64,000 nt of DNA from Brachionus manjavacas (Eukaryota > Rotifera > Eurotatoria > Ploima > Brachionidae), in NCBI GenBank assembly GCA_019054805.1, contig JAHQIY010000006.1, positions 2,790,001-2,854,000 of the forward strand, given 5' to 3'. Below the pieces are notes generated by a model. That model did not search any database. It was not told where the DNA came from and saw only the letters and a list, made by a program, of their open reading frames with translations. Positions 32,946 to 43,457 of the stretch are shown one piece after another (the stretch's first letter is position 1; each line of letters opens with the position of its first letter). A program made the position numbers and the translations under genes.

Positions 32946-33379
32946 ATAAGTTATTTTCGCTTAGAAGATAATCAGTAAAACAATTGAAAAGTTTCTTTTG
33001 ATACATTTTACGTTAAAAAATATAAATTTATTAAATAAGATACAATATAATATTTTAAGATATTGAAACAAATTCTTTTTCCATCAACCATTCAAGAACA
33101 TAAATATTTTATTAAGTGAAGATAATGTATCGTTTCAGAAAAAAAAAGCAATCAAAAAATAATTTTTCTTTTTCTAATCTTTATTGTATCAAAAATCGTG
33201 AAGTATTTATTCTATAAACTCTGCTGTCATTTGGTAAAATTGGATCTATTGTCAAAATTAAAGAAATTATAATGGAGCCCATTTTTACATATGGAAGAGG
33301 AAAAGCAAAATTTTAAAAGAAACATAATTATATGCTTATTATTTATTATATTTATATAGGAATATGTTTTTTGAAATTT

Positions 33380-35345
33380 TCAAACAAGTGTTCCTTTGCA
33401 TGTTTCTCTTGAGCAGTCATCGTTGGGAAAAAATTCTGGAATAATATTGGTTTCAGTTGTTACAATATTGACACTGTTTTCAATTGATTTGAAATTAAAT
33501 TGTAAAAAAAATCCAAGCCATTTATTGAAAGGTTTTTCAAAACCAACTTCATACAAAATTGAATTAGATTTCTTCGTAATTTGAATATTCTTATCTGTTG
33601 AAAACCATACAACAGGGTGCGGAATTGGTCTACTTGGATCATTAGGGTCAGCAACTAATAATCTAAAATCTCTCCGTTTGCCATCCAAAGTGTTTGCATA
33701 GTAGCATTTAACACTATATGGTCTTGGAGCATCATTTGACAGATCAACTGTAGCTCTAATGATTCCGTGAGTTAAGTTATTCGGCATTGTCCATTTCACT
33801 TTAGGAATCAGCACTTTTTCATATGTACTTAGATAAAAACCTGTCAAACTGGCTAACTCGCTTATCCTATGTCCTATGAGTTCGTGCTCAGCGTTTGGTA
33901 AGCGTCTTAGCAAAACTTTGCCATCAGTAGCAGCAACTAAATTTTCCCAATAGCCATGCGTATCTTCTGGCAAAAAAAATTCATCCCCACTGGTGGTCAT
34001 TACCAAAATATTGGTATTTTTATATCGATCTAAATAAGTTAGAGGGTCAACTATTTTTTGAAGTTCAAACAGTTCTCTGGAATCAACATATGATGTGATG
34101 TTAACAACATAATATGAGTTAAAAGCCATGGTCCAACCACCAAGCGCTCTAAAGTGATTGTGCATGTTCTTTAATTTTGAATAGACTTTAAATAAAAATT
34201 TCACTTTTTTATCTTACCGTATTTATGTTTAACAAGTCCATTACAATTGGAACAGCTGAAAATACTCTTTTAGTGTCAACAGCAGCAGTTGTCCAAGTGG
34301 TCCAGCCACGCTTGGATTCACCAGCAAGCATAAATTTTTCAATTTGACCATAATTGTTGTTTTTTGAAAATTCTTGTATTGTATCCATCGCTCTTACTAC
34401 AGCCTTGGTCATAGGCAATCGAAGCAGTATTGATGGATCAGATGTATTTTTTATGAATTTCATCCAAGTCCAAGCTATTATGGCATCTTCTACTCTTTTC
34501 TCTTTATTCGGATCGTCCTATAAAACTATTTGTAATGCAATTAATTCAATGTAAATTAATTAACCTTAAAGACCAGCGGTTGATTTGGCACATTTCTTAA
34601 GTGGGTGGCGATTGAGCCAATGCTAACAGCTAAAGAAGAGGTAATTCGAATTTGAGTGTCGTCTGGATCAGGTAGGCTAAATTCAATGAAAAAAATATTT
34701 ATAAAATTAATGAAACGATTAAAGAATTTAAAAATTAGATTATTAATTAAAAGTTTGATTATTAATTTTAATTTTAAATAAAAGTTCTCTAAACTCGAAT
34801 CCCAAAACCAGGATTCTGCAGCGAACCTCGTTTAATTTTTAGATTAAATTAAGCCGTCATAATTATTAAATCGTCCTAGTCAATTCGGAATAGATAAGGA
34901 TCAGAATTTTTAGTAATTTGGTAAGTATTATTTTAAGAAAAATGTGTTGAAGAAATTACTAACTCTCAAAAGTTCTATCATTAACTTATTTACCCATTTC
35001 CGTTTGATTTGCCTCCTATATAGATAAAACTAGCATCAGGACGAGTAATCCTATTAGGTATGCACACACTCAACCAATGCCACCAAATAGGCCTGTCGAC
35101 GATTGTTTCTTTTATAAAATTTATCTATATGAAGTTAAAAATAGATAATAAATAAGGGGCTTACCATCTTGCCATTTTTGTGATGTCATATTAATATATA
35201 CTAGTTTGTAATCAGAAAACTGAATTGTTTCAATAACTTCATATTTATAATGTTCATCAGGCGTGTTGACATAATCATCCAATGGTGTTTGTAAAGAAAT
35301 TCCAATACAAAAGATTGAAATTAAGCTCAAATTAAGAATTTTCAT
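33380..35345 (-). CDS. Secreted PqaA/AprA-family alpha/beta-hydrolase-like protein
   Basis: Five exons fit: 35345-35165, 35108-34994, 34676-34565, 34517-34218 and 34168-33380, giving 498 aa. A signal peptide (MKILNLSLISIFCIGISL) precedes the domain. The PhoPQ-activated pathogenicity-related (PqaA) family signature is clear: RPIWWHWLSVCIP, YIGGKSNGNG, FMLAGESKRGWTTWTTAAVD with the nucleophile-elbow Ser (about residue 204), and FRALGGWTMAFNSYY. An Asp in TTSGDEFFLPEDT (about 298) and a His in LPNAEHELIGH (about 331) complete a plausible Ser-Asp-His triad. The family is mostly bacterial; Dictyostelium AprA, a secreted proliferation repressor, is a eukaryotic member. Introns show that it is a resident nuclear gene. 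Substrate and role in animals are unknown; ancient horizontal transfer is possible but not shown. Confidence 0.87.
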
Positions 35346-36600
35346 TTTTTCAGGTAGTAAACATTAATTTAAGGCTAAACTATTTTCAAAGAATTTATCA
35401 ATTAAAAAAGTAGTCATGTGCATTTAAACACCCATGATGTAATCAGCGAATATTTCTTGAGAAAAATTCAAAAATTAGTTATTTTAGCAAAGTTTATGGC
35501 TGATAATAAAAAGATAATGAGAATATAATCAAATAGGAGATAGAAATAATTTTAAAAAGCTTCAAAAAGTTAAATTCAAATTATTGTGAGAAAAAATAAA
35601 AAACTGAAATAAAATGTCAATTTTTCTAATAATCTACAGAAAAAAAGTTCATGAAAATATTTTATAATTTAAATTTTTGATTTATCATTTGTTAGATAAG
35701 ATTCCGACTCTCGATAATTCAACCCATTTGGTTCGAACATTTAATGTCGGAAATTTGATAATTCAGAATTGATAATGTTAAATTAAGAAATAATTTAAAA
35801 AAAATTTTAAATTAATTCTAAATAAATAATTTTTTCATCACCAGAATTTTCGAAAATATATAATATGTTTTATTATTTAAAACATTATAGTATAGTGGCA
35901 TGATAAGTTAATAAATGTATATAACTTTTAATCATTCAATTGACTCTTTTAATTAAGTTAATATTGCTAATTTTAATTTACCACTTGATATGATAAGTTT
36001 AGTTAAGGTTTAACACATATACAGAACTTGTACAAAAAATAATTAACATCTGAAAAATATTTATTTTAAATAACAAAACAATCAATTTTTTTAAATTTTA
36101 AAACCTCTTGTTAAAAATAAAATAAAGAAATTGTGAAAATTCCTTTCTACTTTTTTTTAAAGTTTTTCAATTATTACTTTAATGTTCCATTTTTTTATTT
36201 TTTAGACTGAAATATATTTGTGAAAAAGGCATAACTTAATTAAAAAAACAAAAAAAATAAAAACATCTTTAGATACATTCTTTTTTTGCTCAAAATTTTC
36301 CTAGTGTATTTTTAAATACAATAAATCAATCGAGAAAGTGAAGTTGGGAGCAATTTTGTTCAAATATAACATTAATAACTTATTCAAATTGAATATTGTT
36401 ATAAAATTTTTTTTTAACATTTATTAACAAACTTTTCATATTTAAGTCGGATTTTTAAACAATTTTAAGTAAATTTCTCTGCTCCAGATAAAAATTACTC
36501 CAAACTTCACTCTCCCAAATCAACCAGATTTTCTTCTCACAGAGTTTTTGATTAATATTTTGACAAATTTCTAAATACTTTATTAATTCTAAATATATCA
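35346..36600. other. AT-rich interval, nothing recognised
   Basis: Runs of A and T with no supported gene, RNA or element. It includes the 5' flank of the PqaA-family gene. Confidence 0.45.
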
Positions 36601-36639
36601 CATAAACGAAACGAGCGTTTAATAGTAGGATGTATGTGC

Positions 36640-37080
36640 AAGGTAGGTGACTTAAACCAAGATGATAACTTTCTCAAGCAAGCGGTAATAGAACCTACTT
36701 TAACAAAAAACATTCTCAATTTGATCATTCATGACGATTAGAGTCGAGTTGTCTTAGTTACCTTCGGCCCGCAGCTAGGTTCAGCTGCTAAAAATCGTCT
36801 CTATGGTATACTCTACTGGAATAACATGCAGAACACGAAATTTTACATTCAAGCAAGTCTCAATTACTTATCCATAAGAGTAATTTCCCAGAGATTGCAA
36901 AAACAATAGTCAGAAGCGCCAAATAAGATTTCGAATTCACCCTGGCTCTCAAATCAAGGCCAAATCCAAAAGTTTTCTTTTCGTTTGTTAATAATCGAAG
37001 CAAGGACATCATTAGAGAGATGAAAGATGAAAATGGTACACTCAAATCAAAATCAAGACGAGATCTGCCTGTTTGATGAG
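36640..37080 (+). mobile_element. CR1-like LINE, endonuclease end and linker
   Basis: Plus-strand reading gives DNFLKQAVIEPTLTKNILNL, the end of the APE-type endonuclease of CR1-like elements, then VTFGPQLG, and after frame breaks VFFSFVNNRSKDIIREMKDE, the linker that precedes the reverse transcriptase. The sequence stops resembling a LINE near 37085. The reverse transcriptase resumes at 38617, so this is probably the 5' half of an element split by the insertion between them. Confidence 0.7.
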
Positions 37081-37499
37081 GATGTGTTTCAAATGAGCGT
37101 AGATACTACTTTTTTCACTAAACCAAAATGATACTGAAAAATTTATACTTTTCAATGAGATTAAAAAAGAATACTTTTTTCACTAATCAAAATTTAACGC
37201 TTACAGTAGTGAAAAAAATATGCAAATAAGTTTATAAAAAAGAAACATCTAACTCTTAGAAAATAACATTAATCACTAAAAATGTCGAATGAATTAACAA
37301 ACTTCCAGTTCGAAAAAGTCCAAAGTAATACTTAAAAAACCGAACCGATGATGAAACCAATGTAACCAAGGACGTCATTTTTGCATTAATCAGAATATTA
37401 AATAAACACATTAAGTATTCAATTTGTCAATTAATCAATTTGTCTTTTTATATTAGTGAAAATTTTATACTATTTTAAGGGACGCAAAAAATATACTTT

Positions 37500-38400
37500 A
37501 AAAATATACCTAGAAAATAAGATTAATAAATACACCAACGAACTAGAACAATGGCTTATTAAGTGGAAAATGAAGATGTCAGTTGAAAAGTCGTGTTCAG
37601 TAGTATTCTCTTAGTACAAAAAATAGGTTGATAATCTAAACTTAAAAATCTATGGAAACAGAATAGTGAGCCAAAAAGAAATCAAGTTTCTTGGTATTAA
37701 ATTTGATTCTAAGTTAAACTTTAATATATTAGTAGACGAAATTAAAGAACGCTGCAACAAAAGGCTAAATATTATTAAGATATTGTCAAACAAAAAATGG
37801 GGTCTCAATCAAAACACACTAGGAAATTTATATAAATCTTTAGTCGGATCAATTTTAGACTATTCTTTTCCTTGCTTGAATTCATTTTCAGAAAATAATA
37901 TCAAAAAACTACAAGCAATTCAGAATACAGCCGTCAGATCTATTCTTAAGTTAAAATATGATACTCCCTCCAGCATCATGCATCAGGATGCTTTTAATAA
38001 ACTTAAATTACTTACAGTCTCAAATGGGCTTTTTGAGTTGAGTGAGAGATATGTTGGGACAGGACTGAGTCATTCTATTCCATTGGTTGAAAGACAGGTG
38101 AAGTAATACAAAGAAGGTTTCGAATCGAGATATATTGAATACCCAACTCCATTGTGTAATTGCTACCTTACTATTTCTTCTTTTTTTCCTGAAACTTGAA
38201 CTATTTAAACATGTGCCACATGTAACAATCTTTTCCAATTTATGTCTTTTCAACTTTCATTTTTTTAGCTTATTTACTCTATTTTGATTCTTTTTTTTAT
38301 CTAATTTTATTAACTTTAATTTCATTTTATTTTTTTATTTTATTTTTAACTTATTCTGAAGGAGCTTTAGCTCGGTACAGAAAACAAATAAATAAAATAA
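37500..38400 (+). mobile_element. Jockey-like LINE copy, 3' part
   Basis: Closely matches 14036-14740 of the copy at 12901-14925, including a run of over 100 identical bases (37960-38067 against 14480-14587). The frame gives QKEIKFLGIKFDSKLNFNIL, RCNKRLNIIKILSNKKWGLN and IQNTAVRSILKLKYDTPSSI. Here Trp is intact in NKKWGL where the other copy has a stop. The 3' end carries GAAGGAGCTTTAGCTCGG and an AATAAATAAAATAAAAA tail. The 5' end is truncated within the palm region. Confidence 0.87.
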
Positions 38401-38504
38401 AAATACTTTTTTCGCTAGTCAAAAAAGTAGTATGACTCCAAAGAAGTTATTTATCTATTAAAATATGTTTGTGTATTTAATTTTATTACTAAAATAGAAA
38501 TATT

Positions 38505-38612
38505 CTTGGATATAATAATATTATATATATATATATATATTATTATTATAATTATATATATATAATTATAATAATAATAAATATATAATATTATATAAAT
38601 ATATAATATTAA
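38505..38612. repeat. Self-complementary AT microsatellite
   Basis: About 100 bp made almost only of TA, ATT and TAA steps (TATATATATATATATATATTA then ATAATTATATATATATAATT), which folds on itself as a long imperfect palindrome. It sits between the LINE copy ending at 38400 and the LINE segment beginning at 38617, a spot consistent with expansion of a target-site or tail repeat. Confidence 0.7.
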
Positions 38613-38616
38613 TTTT

Positions 38617-39890
38617 TTGTCTTTAATATTTGAAAAATCTTTTATCACAGTCATAGTCCCAGATAAATGGAGTAAGGCAGATATTAGTCCGATCTTAAAA
38701 AAAGGGCAAAAAACGGTTCCATTGAATTATAAGCCGATATCTCTCACACCTGTCCCCTGTAAGGTGATGATGAGATTGGTAAAGAGAATTATGACTAACC
38801 ATATCGAATGCTAAGTAACCAGACACCAACATGACTTTGTTAAATTCAGATCATGCGTCTCAAACCTAATTGAATCACTCGATCTCATTGCCGAGACCGT
38901 CAAAAAAAGACTAGCAATCGATTTTGTTTTCTTTGATTTAATCAATGCCTTTGACATAGTTGCTAAACGCGAATTAGCGGCCAAACTCTACGGCTTTGGT
39001 TTTCAAGGAAAGTTAATCAACTGGCTGATTGCGTTTCTGGCTGAAAGAAAACAAAAAAATCTTTTTTGGTGATTCGGCCTCAAAATGAAGGAAAGTGTTA
39101 AGTGGAATTCCTAAAGGCTCTGTCTTGGGACCAATATTATTCATAATTTTTATAAACGACATACCAGACGGCCTGAACCAAATGTAAGGTAATGTACCTA
39201 GGAGACAAAAAAAATACAAATTAGGTGAAACCAACTCATAAAGCGACTTCGGTATCAAAATAAAAAACGAAGAAGCCAGAAGCGCTGAAATCAATTAAAA
39301 AAAGCTTTCACTTGTTGGTATTTAAAAACTTTTAAAATCGTCTACAAAAGCCACGTAAGACCTCTAATTTAATACGCGGCCTCATCATCGAGACCCTACA
39401 AGAAACAGGACATAAAAAAAACTGGAGAAAGTGCAACGAAGAGCCACCAAGATTGTTCGGGAATTAAGAAACAAAAGTTATGAAGAAAGACTCCAACTTT
39501 TAAATTTGCCATTTGTTAAAGCACGATTTGATTGATTCGACATGATACAATTCTTCTAATGCAACACGAGCATAAATAAAATTAACTGGTACTGCCCTAT
39601 CAGAAAAAACCCAGATAGTGTGAAAAAATGACCAGCTGGCTTTATTCGAAGCATAAAAGACAAAGACAATTCATGAGAAACTATCTACCGAGAAATACCT
39701 TCGTTACAAACAAAACCATCCCACCTTGGGATGAACTAGCTGACCAAGCCAAGAATGCGAAAACTTTTAAGCAATTCAAGGTTGAGTAAGACAAAAGCAA
39801 AACAGGTACCTGGCCAGACAACCGAACACAAACATATCTGCTGGCTTGCTGTAGATTATTTAATAATAATAATAATATTTATATTTAATT
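38617..39890 (+). mobile_element. CR1-like LINE, reverse transcriptase to 3' end
   Basis: The frame pieces run VPDKWSKADISPILKKGQ, NYKPISLTPVPCKVMMRLV, VSNLIESLDLIAETVKKRLA, FFDLINAFDIVAKRELAAKL and later LEKVQRRATKIVRELRN-like and LPRNTFVTNKTIPPWDELAD pieces. The end is GCTGGCTTGCTGTAGATTATT followed by (TAA)n at 39860-39890, a short microsatellite tail typical of CR1. Many stops and frameshifts and the loss of the FADD region make it dead. It probably continues the piece at 36640-37080. Confidence 0.82.
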
Positions 39891-40340
39891 ATTTTTAATA
39901 AATTTTCTATTTTGAAAACAAATTTTCACTCACAATTTTTCAAAAATTATACAAAATAAAAAATTGCCAAGCAAGGTCTTCGCAAAAGAACAAGCTATCG
40001 AATCTTTGCACAAGTATTATTTTATTACCAAGATTTAAATTGGAAATTTAAAACTCACATTGACGATTAAAAATTTCAAATTCTTTTAAAAGTCTCGATT
40101 TAAAGCAGAATTTTTTCAAATAATAATTTAATAAAGAATGCATTCAGAATTTAAAAGCAATTTAATTAAAAAAGATTTAACTGAATTGAATTAGTGACTT
40201 GAGTTAATTGTTGTTAAGATTTTAAAGTATCTTTTTTTTTAAATCAATTATTGAAATTTTGTTTTTTTTTGATTTTTCAAATATTGTCGAATAAAGATGT
40301 AAAAACTATATTAGAATTTTTATAAAATTTTTTTCAAATA
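39891..40340. other. AT-rich gap, nothing recognised
   Basis: No supported feature; it contains the 3' flank of the minus-strand HExxH protein gene. Confidence 0.45.
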
Positions 40341-41144
40341 CTAGGTGCCGCATGTTCTATTTACAATATAAACCCCGGGCGGTAAACCATAGTGACGCGA
40401 AATGATTTGGCTTTCAACAAATTCATCTGAAGTTTTTAAAGCTCGTTTATATCGTACCTCAGAGAATTCATCAAAAATTGGCAAGACAAAGCCGTTCGGA
40501 GCATCCAACAAACTCAAGTTGTATATTCTGCTTATATATTCTTGAGAAAGGTATTTAAATTTTTCCCATTCTGAAGTTTTGATTCCGATTCCTAATGATC
40601 GAAATCTGAAAAATAAAAATTCATTATATTTTAACTCACCAACATAACTTGAATTTTCATTCCAATTTTCTGAACCTATTAAAGTATGAACTGTGCCGTA
40701 AAAAATTTTTTTTTCGAGAACTTCGCCAGCTTCTTTTAGATTTGTTGGGGTTTTAATTAGGCCTTTCCATCTGAACAAAAGATGAGCCACTTCATGAATA
40801 ATGACTAGTCCGATGCAAACTGTTATAATTTCCAACTCTTTTTGTGATTCTTCACATTTCGTTTGTTTTTTTAATAATTTTAAGCGTTTTTCAAATTTAA
40901 TATTAATAAAAATTAGCTTAGAGCTTGCTTCACGAGTTGTATAGCCTAAGCAATCCTCCATTTCTTTGAAAATGAGTTCAACTCTTGACATTTTCTCCAG
41001 AGAGATTTTTGGATCAACAGCAAAAATTTCACCAAAAGTGGTTCTTACAGTTTGTGAGCTCAAAAATTTTTCTGCAATCTTTATTGCTAATTTTAGATTT
41101 TCATTGCTCGTAACTTTTTCAGAAAATTTAAGAGCTGGAAACAT
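40341..41144 (-). CDS. Putative zinc metallopeptidase-like protein (HEVAH motif)
   Basis: An uninterrupted 267-aa frame. Residues 117-121 are His-Glu-Val-Ala-His inside a hydrophobic helix (CIGLVIIHEVAHLLFRWKG), the zinc-binding HExxH pattern. A LKEAGEVLEKK segment 17-23 residues later supplies glutamates at the spacing of a gluzincin third ligand. No family is recognised beyond this. The protein carries no signal peptide. The ATG lies 36 bp after the stop of the SMYD-type gene on the same strand, directly behind an acceptor-like ACCAAG, so it may be trans-spliced or be the continuation of that gene: a GTGATT donor at SMYD codon AAG and this acceptor would join both in phase 0 through a 66-nt intron. 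Confidence 0.7.
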   Translation of the reverse strand: MFPALKFSEKVTSNENLKLAIKIAEKFLSSQTVRTTFGEIFAVDPKISLEKMSRVELIFKEMEDCLGYTTREASSKLIFINIKFEKRLKLLKKQTKCEESQKELEIITVCIGLVIIHEVAHLLFRWKGLIKTPTNLKEAGEVLEKKIFYGTVHTLIGSENWNENSSYVGELKYNEFLFFRFRSLGIGIKTSEWEKFKYLSQEYISRIYNLSLLDAPNGFVLPIFDEFSEVRYKRALKTSDEFVESQIISRHYGLPPGVYIVNRTCGT

Positions 41145-41179
41145 CTTGGTAAAGATGTTAAAAATTTAGTTTAAGGGAA

Positions 41180-42110
41180 TTAGTTTAAGTTTTTAATCAG
41201 AGTGAAAATCACCTTTTCTGCACAGCATTTGACACAATTGCAGTCACATAGATAATAATTTTGTTTCAAATAAATCGTCCTTTCACAATAACTCATTTGA
41301 GGATCACAGAAAGAAATATTTACTTGATTTTTTGAATCAAGATTTTCGGTTGTTTTTATAATTAGTTTCTTAGAATCAAAAATTTTCTTAGAATTTGGTT
41401 TACAAGAATGAGGAAACTTGCTCAAATCTAAAAATACTCCCAAACCAATTATTTCATTATTATTTGAAATTTCTACTTTATTCAAAAGCATTCGTCCAAA
41501 ATTTGAGATCAAATCGTTGGTCTCAAATTTTTCCAAGAATTCAAATCCCATTAGATCTATTATTATTTGCTTAAAATGATTTATCTGATGCATTCGTTCA
41601 TCATCCAATATAAGATAATTGTATTCTAAAAAGTTAATTAAATAATTTTTATTAAGATTTAATTTTGATTTTACTATCAATTGAACATTTAAATCTTTCT
41701 ATTTCCCTTTCAAAATTAGCAGCATTTTTCTTCAAAAAAAATTTTAAAAAAATTGAAGTTAAGAGTGAACTCACTAATTTTATCAAAATTCTCAAAAACA
41801 ATCTTAAAAGTGTATCATTGAAGCAGTCTTTAAGTGACTGATTTTTTATAAATTTTTTGAATTTATCACATTCAAATTTATGACAAAATATGTCATTTTT
41901 TTCACAATTTCGACTGCAATACTGCATAAATTGGCAATCTATACATTTAACCAATCTTGCTCGTCTAAAAATATTCATAAAATAAAGTCTAAAATTTTAA
42001 AAAGATTACTTTTTAAAACAACAATCGCAGTAATTTTCTTTCTTGCTATATTCCAAGCAACTTACAAAAGTGTTTTCTTCATAAACTATGCTTCCCGTTG
42101 GTAAAGACAT
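41180..42110 (-). CDS. SMYD-type MYND/SET protein
   Basis: Exons 42110-42010, 41964-41675 and 41625-41180 join in phases 2 and 1 and give 278 aa. The MYND zinc finger is complete: YCDCCFKK, LVKCIDCQFMQYCSRNCEKN and HKFEC. The C-terminal half holds the SET core, GLGVFLDLSKFPHSCKPN, where the usual Asn before His-Ser-Cys is Pro, and the Cys-rich post-SET YLCDCNCVKC. SMYD proteins are lysine methyltransferases of histones or cytosolic proteins. The initial SET strand with Gly-Arg-Gly (AdoMet binding) expected before residue 1 is missing; an acceptor-like TTTAG precedes the ATG, so an unseen 5' exon may supply it. No TPR-like C-terminal domain follows unless the gene continues into the neighbour at 41144. 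Confidence 0.78.
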
Positions 42111-42208
42111 TCTAAATTTTTCAATTCAAGAATATCTAATTTCTATGTATATGAAAAAAAATAGCAGTTACTGTTTGCTTAGTAAACATTTTAAAGAATT
42201 CAAAATAT

Positions 42209-42256
42209 AAATATTATATTTAGATTTTATTTAAATATTATATTTAGATTTTATTT
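42209..42256. repeat. Perfect tandem duplication of 24 bp
   Basis: The unit AAATATTATATTTAGATTTT plus ATTT occurs twice, head to tail, without mismatch, upstream of the SMYD-type gene. Confidence 0.85.
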
Positions 42257-42865
42257 AAATATAAATATTTTTAAAAATTATTGACATATTAGTATGCATT
42301 GTAAAATTGGATCAAATTCCTGAATTGCGTGACACATGAAGACAAAGCATAACTAGTTATATATAACTAATTGTATACAATTTAGAAGCATTCATTAAAG
42401 AAACATGACTGACAAAATTAAATTAAGTCAAAAATTTTATTAACAGAAGCAATTTCATGTAAAATAGATATTAAATTGTCTTACAATTTTTTCAGTACTT
42501 TTTACATATAATATTATATTTCAATTTGTCCATGGGACTTACACTTAAATTAAATAAATAAATTAACAGTAGAAATGTAAAAAAATTTGAGCTAAAATTT
42601 CTATTGAAATATTTTACCAGTAATTATAATATTTAATTTTTATATTTTAAATGCATCAAATTAATTTATCAATATTAATTTTTTCAATTTCAAGGTAACT
42701 TAATACTTCAGAACAATATCAATTAAAAAAATTAATTAGAATTTGAATTTTCTTTAATAAAATTTTCATTGAAATCAAAACTAAATAAAATTCAAGTTTT
42801 TAATCTGATTAATTATCGGATTATAAATTCATGATTTAGAAATTTTGAGCTTCACTTTTAGCTTT

Positions 42866-43240
42866 TCAATGACATTTTCCGTATCTATCTTCAAAAAGAT
42901 TGTTTGATCCATATTTTTGGCGAACGATCTCATTATCTAAAACTATGTAAGATTTGTTGGCACCAATTTCATAATTCTCACAAACCATATCACCATTTGA
43001 CTTTTGTATGGTCATATATTCATATTGTTTGCACCGTTCTAATCTATGAAAATTTCTATTTGTCACATTAAATTTCGATATTACGCCACTGAAGTCGAAT
43101 TCGATTTTATCTTTTTGTATTGATTTGATTTTGATCCTTTCTCCTGTTACGATTACTCGTATTGTTTGTCCAGATGCATTTGCTATGTGACTAACATTGC
43201 TACCAAGCCACGAATTGAATGCAGTTTGTAAATAATCCAT
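42866..43240 (-). CDS. Small uncharacterised cytosolic-type protein, 124 aa
   Basis: A single exon beginning MDYLQTAFNSWLGSNVSHIA; an acceptor-like TTTCCAG lies 12 bases before the ATG, suggesting an untranslated first exon or spliced leader. The protein alternates short strands and loops: NASGQTIRVIVTGERIK, CKQYEYMTIQKSNGDMVCEN and NKSYIVLDNEIVRQKYGSN, ending DRYGKCH. This looks like a compact beta-rich domain. There is no signal peptide or membrane span. I do not recognise a named family. Composition is less AT-rich than its flanks, which supports a real gene. Confidence 0.6.
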   Translation of the reverse strand: MDYLQTAFNSWLGSNVSHIANASGQTIRVIVTGERIKIKSIQKDKIEFDFSGVISKFNVTNRNFHRLERCKQYEYMTIQKSNGDMVCENYEIGANKSYIVLDNEIVRQKYGSNNLFEDRYGKCH

Positions 43241-43457
43241 TTTACTAAAATCTGGAAATGAAAAGAATTTTTCTATTTTTTGTCATTGTTTAATGGAGAA
43301 TTAGGGATTAAACTTTCAAGTTTGGGAAAAACCCCGGTTTATGACTATATTTATGACTAAATTATATGACTATATGTGAAGAATCATAAAATTTAAAATC
43401 TTTATTCTAAAAATTTAAATTTATAATTTTCCATTATCAGTTTCTATGATAATAAAA

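Noticed and set aside
40590-40640. A 34-nt intron (GTGAGT...TTTTTCAG) inside the HExxH protein gene
   Set aside because: Sites look good but removal breaks the frame and brings a stop within a few codons, while the unspliced frame stays open to a normal end.
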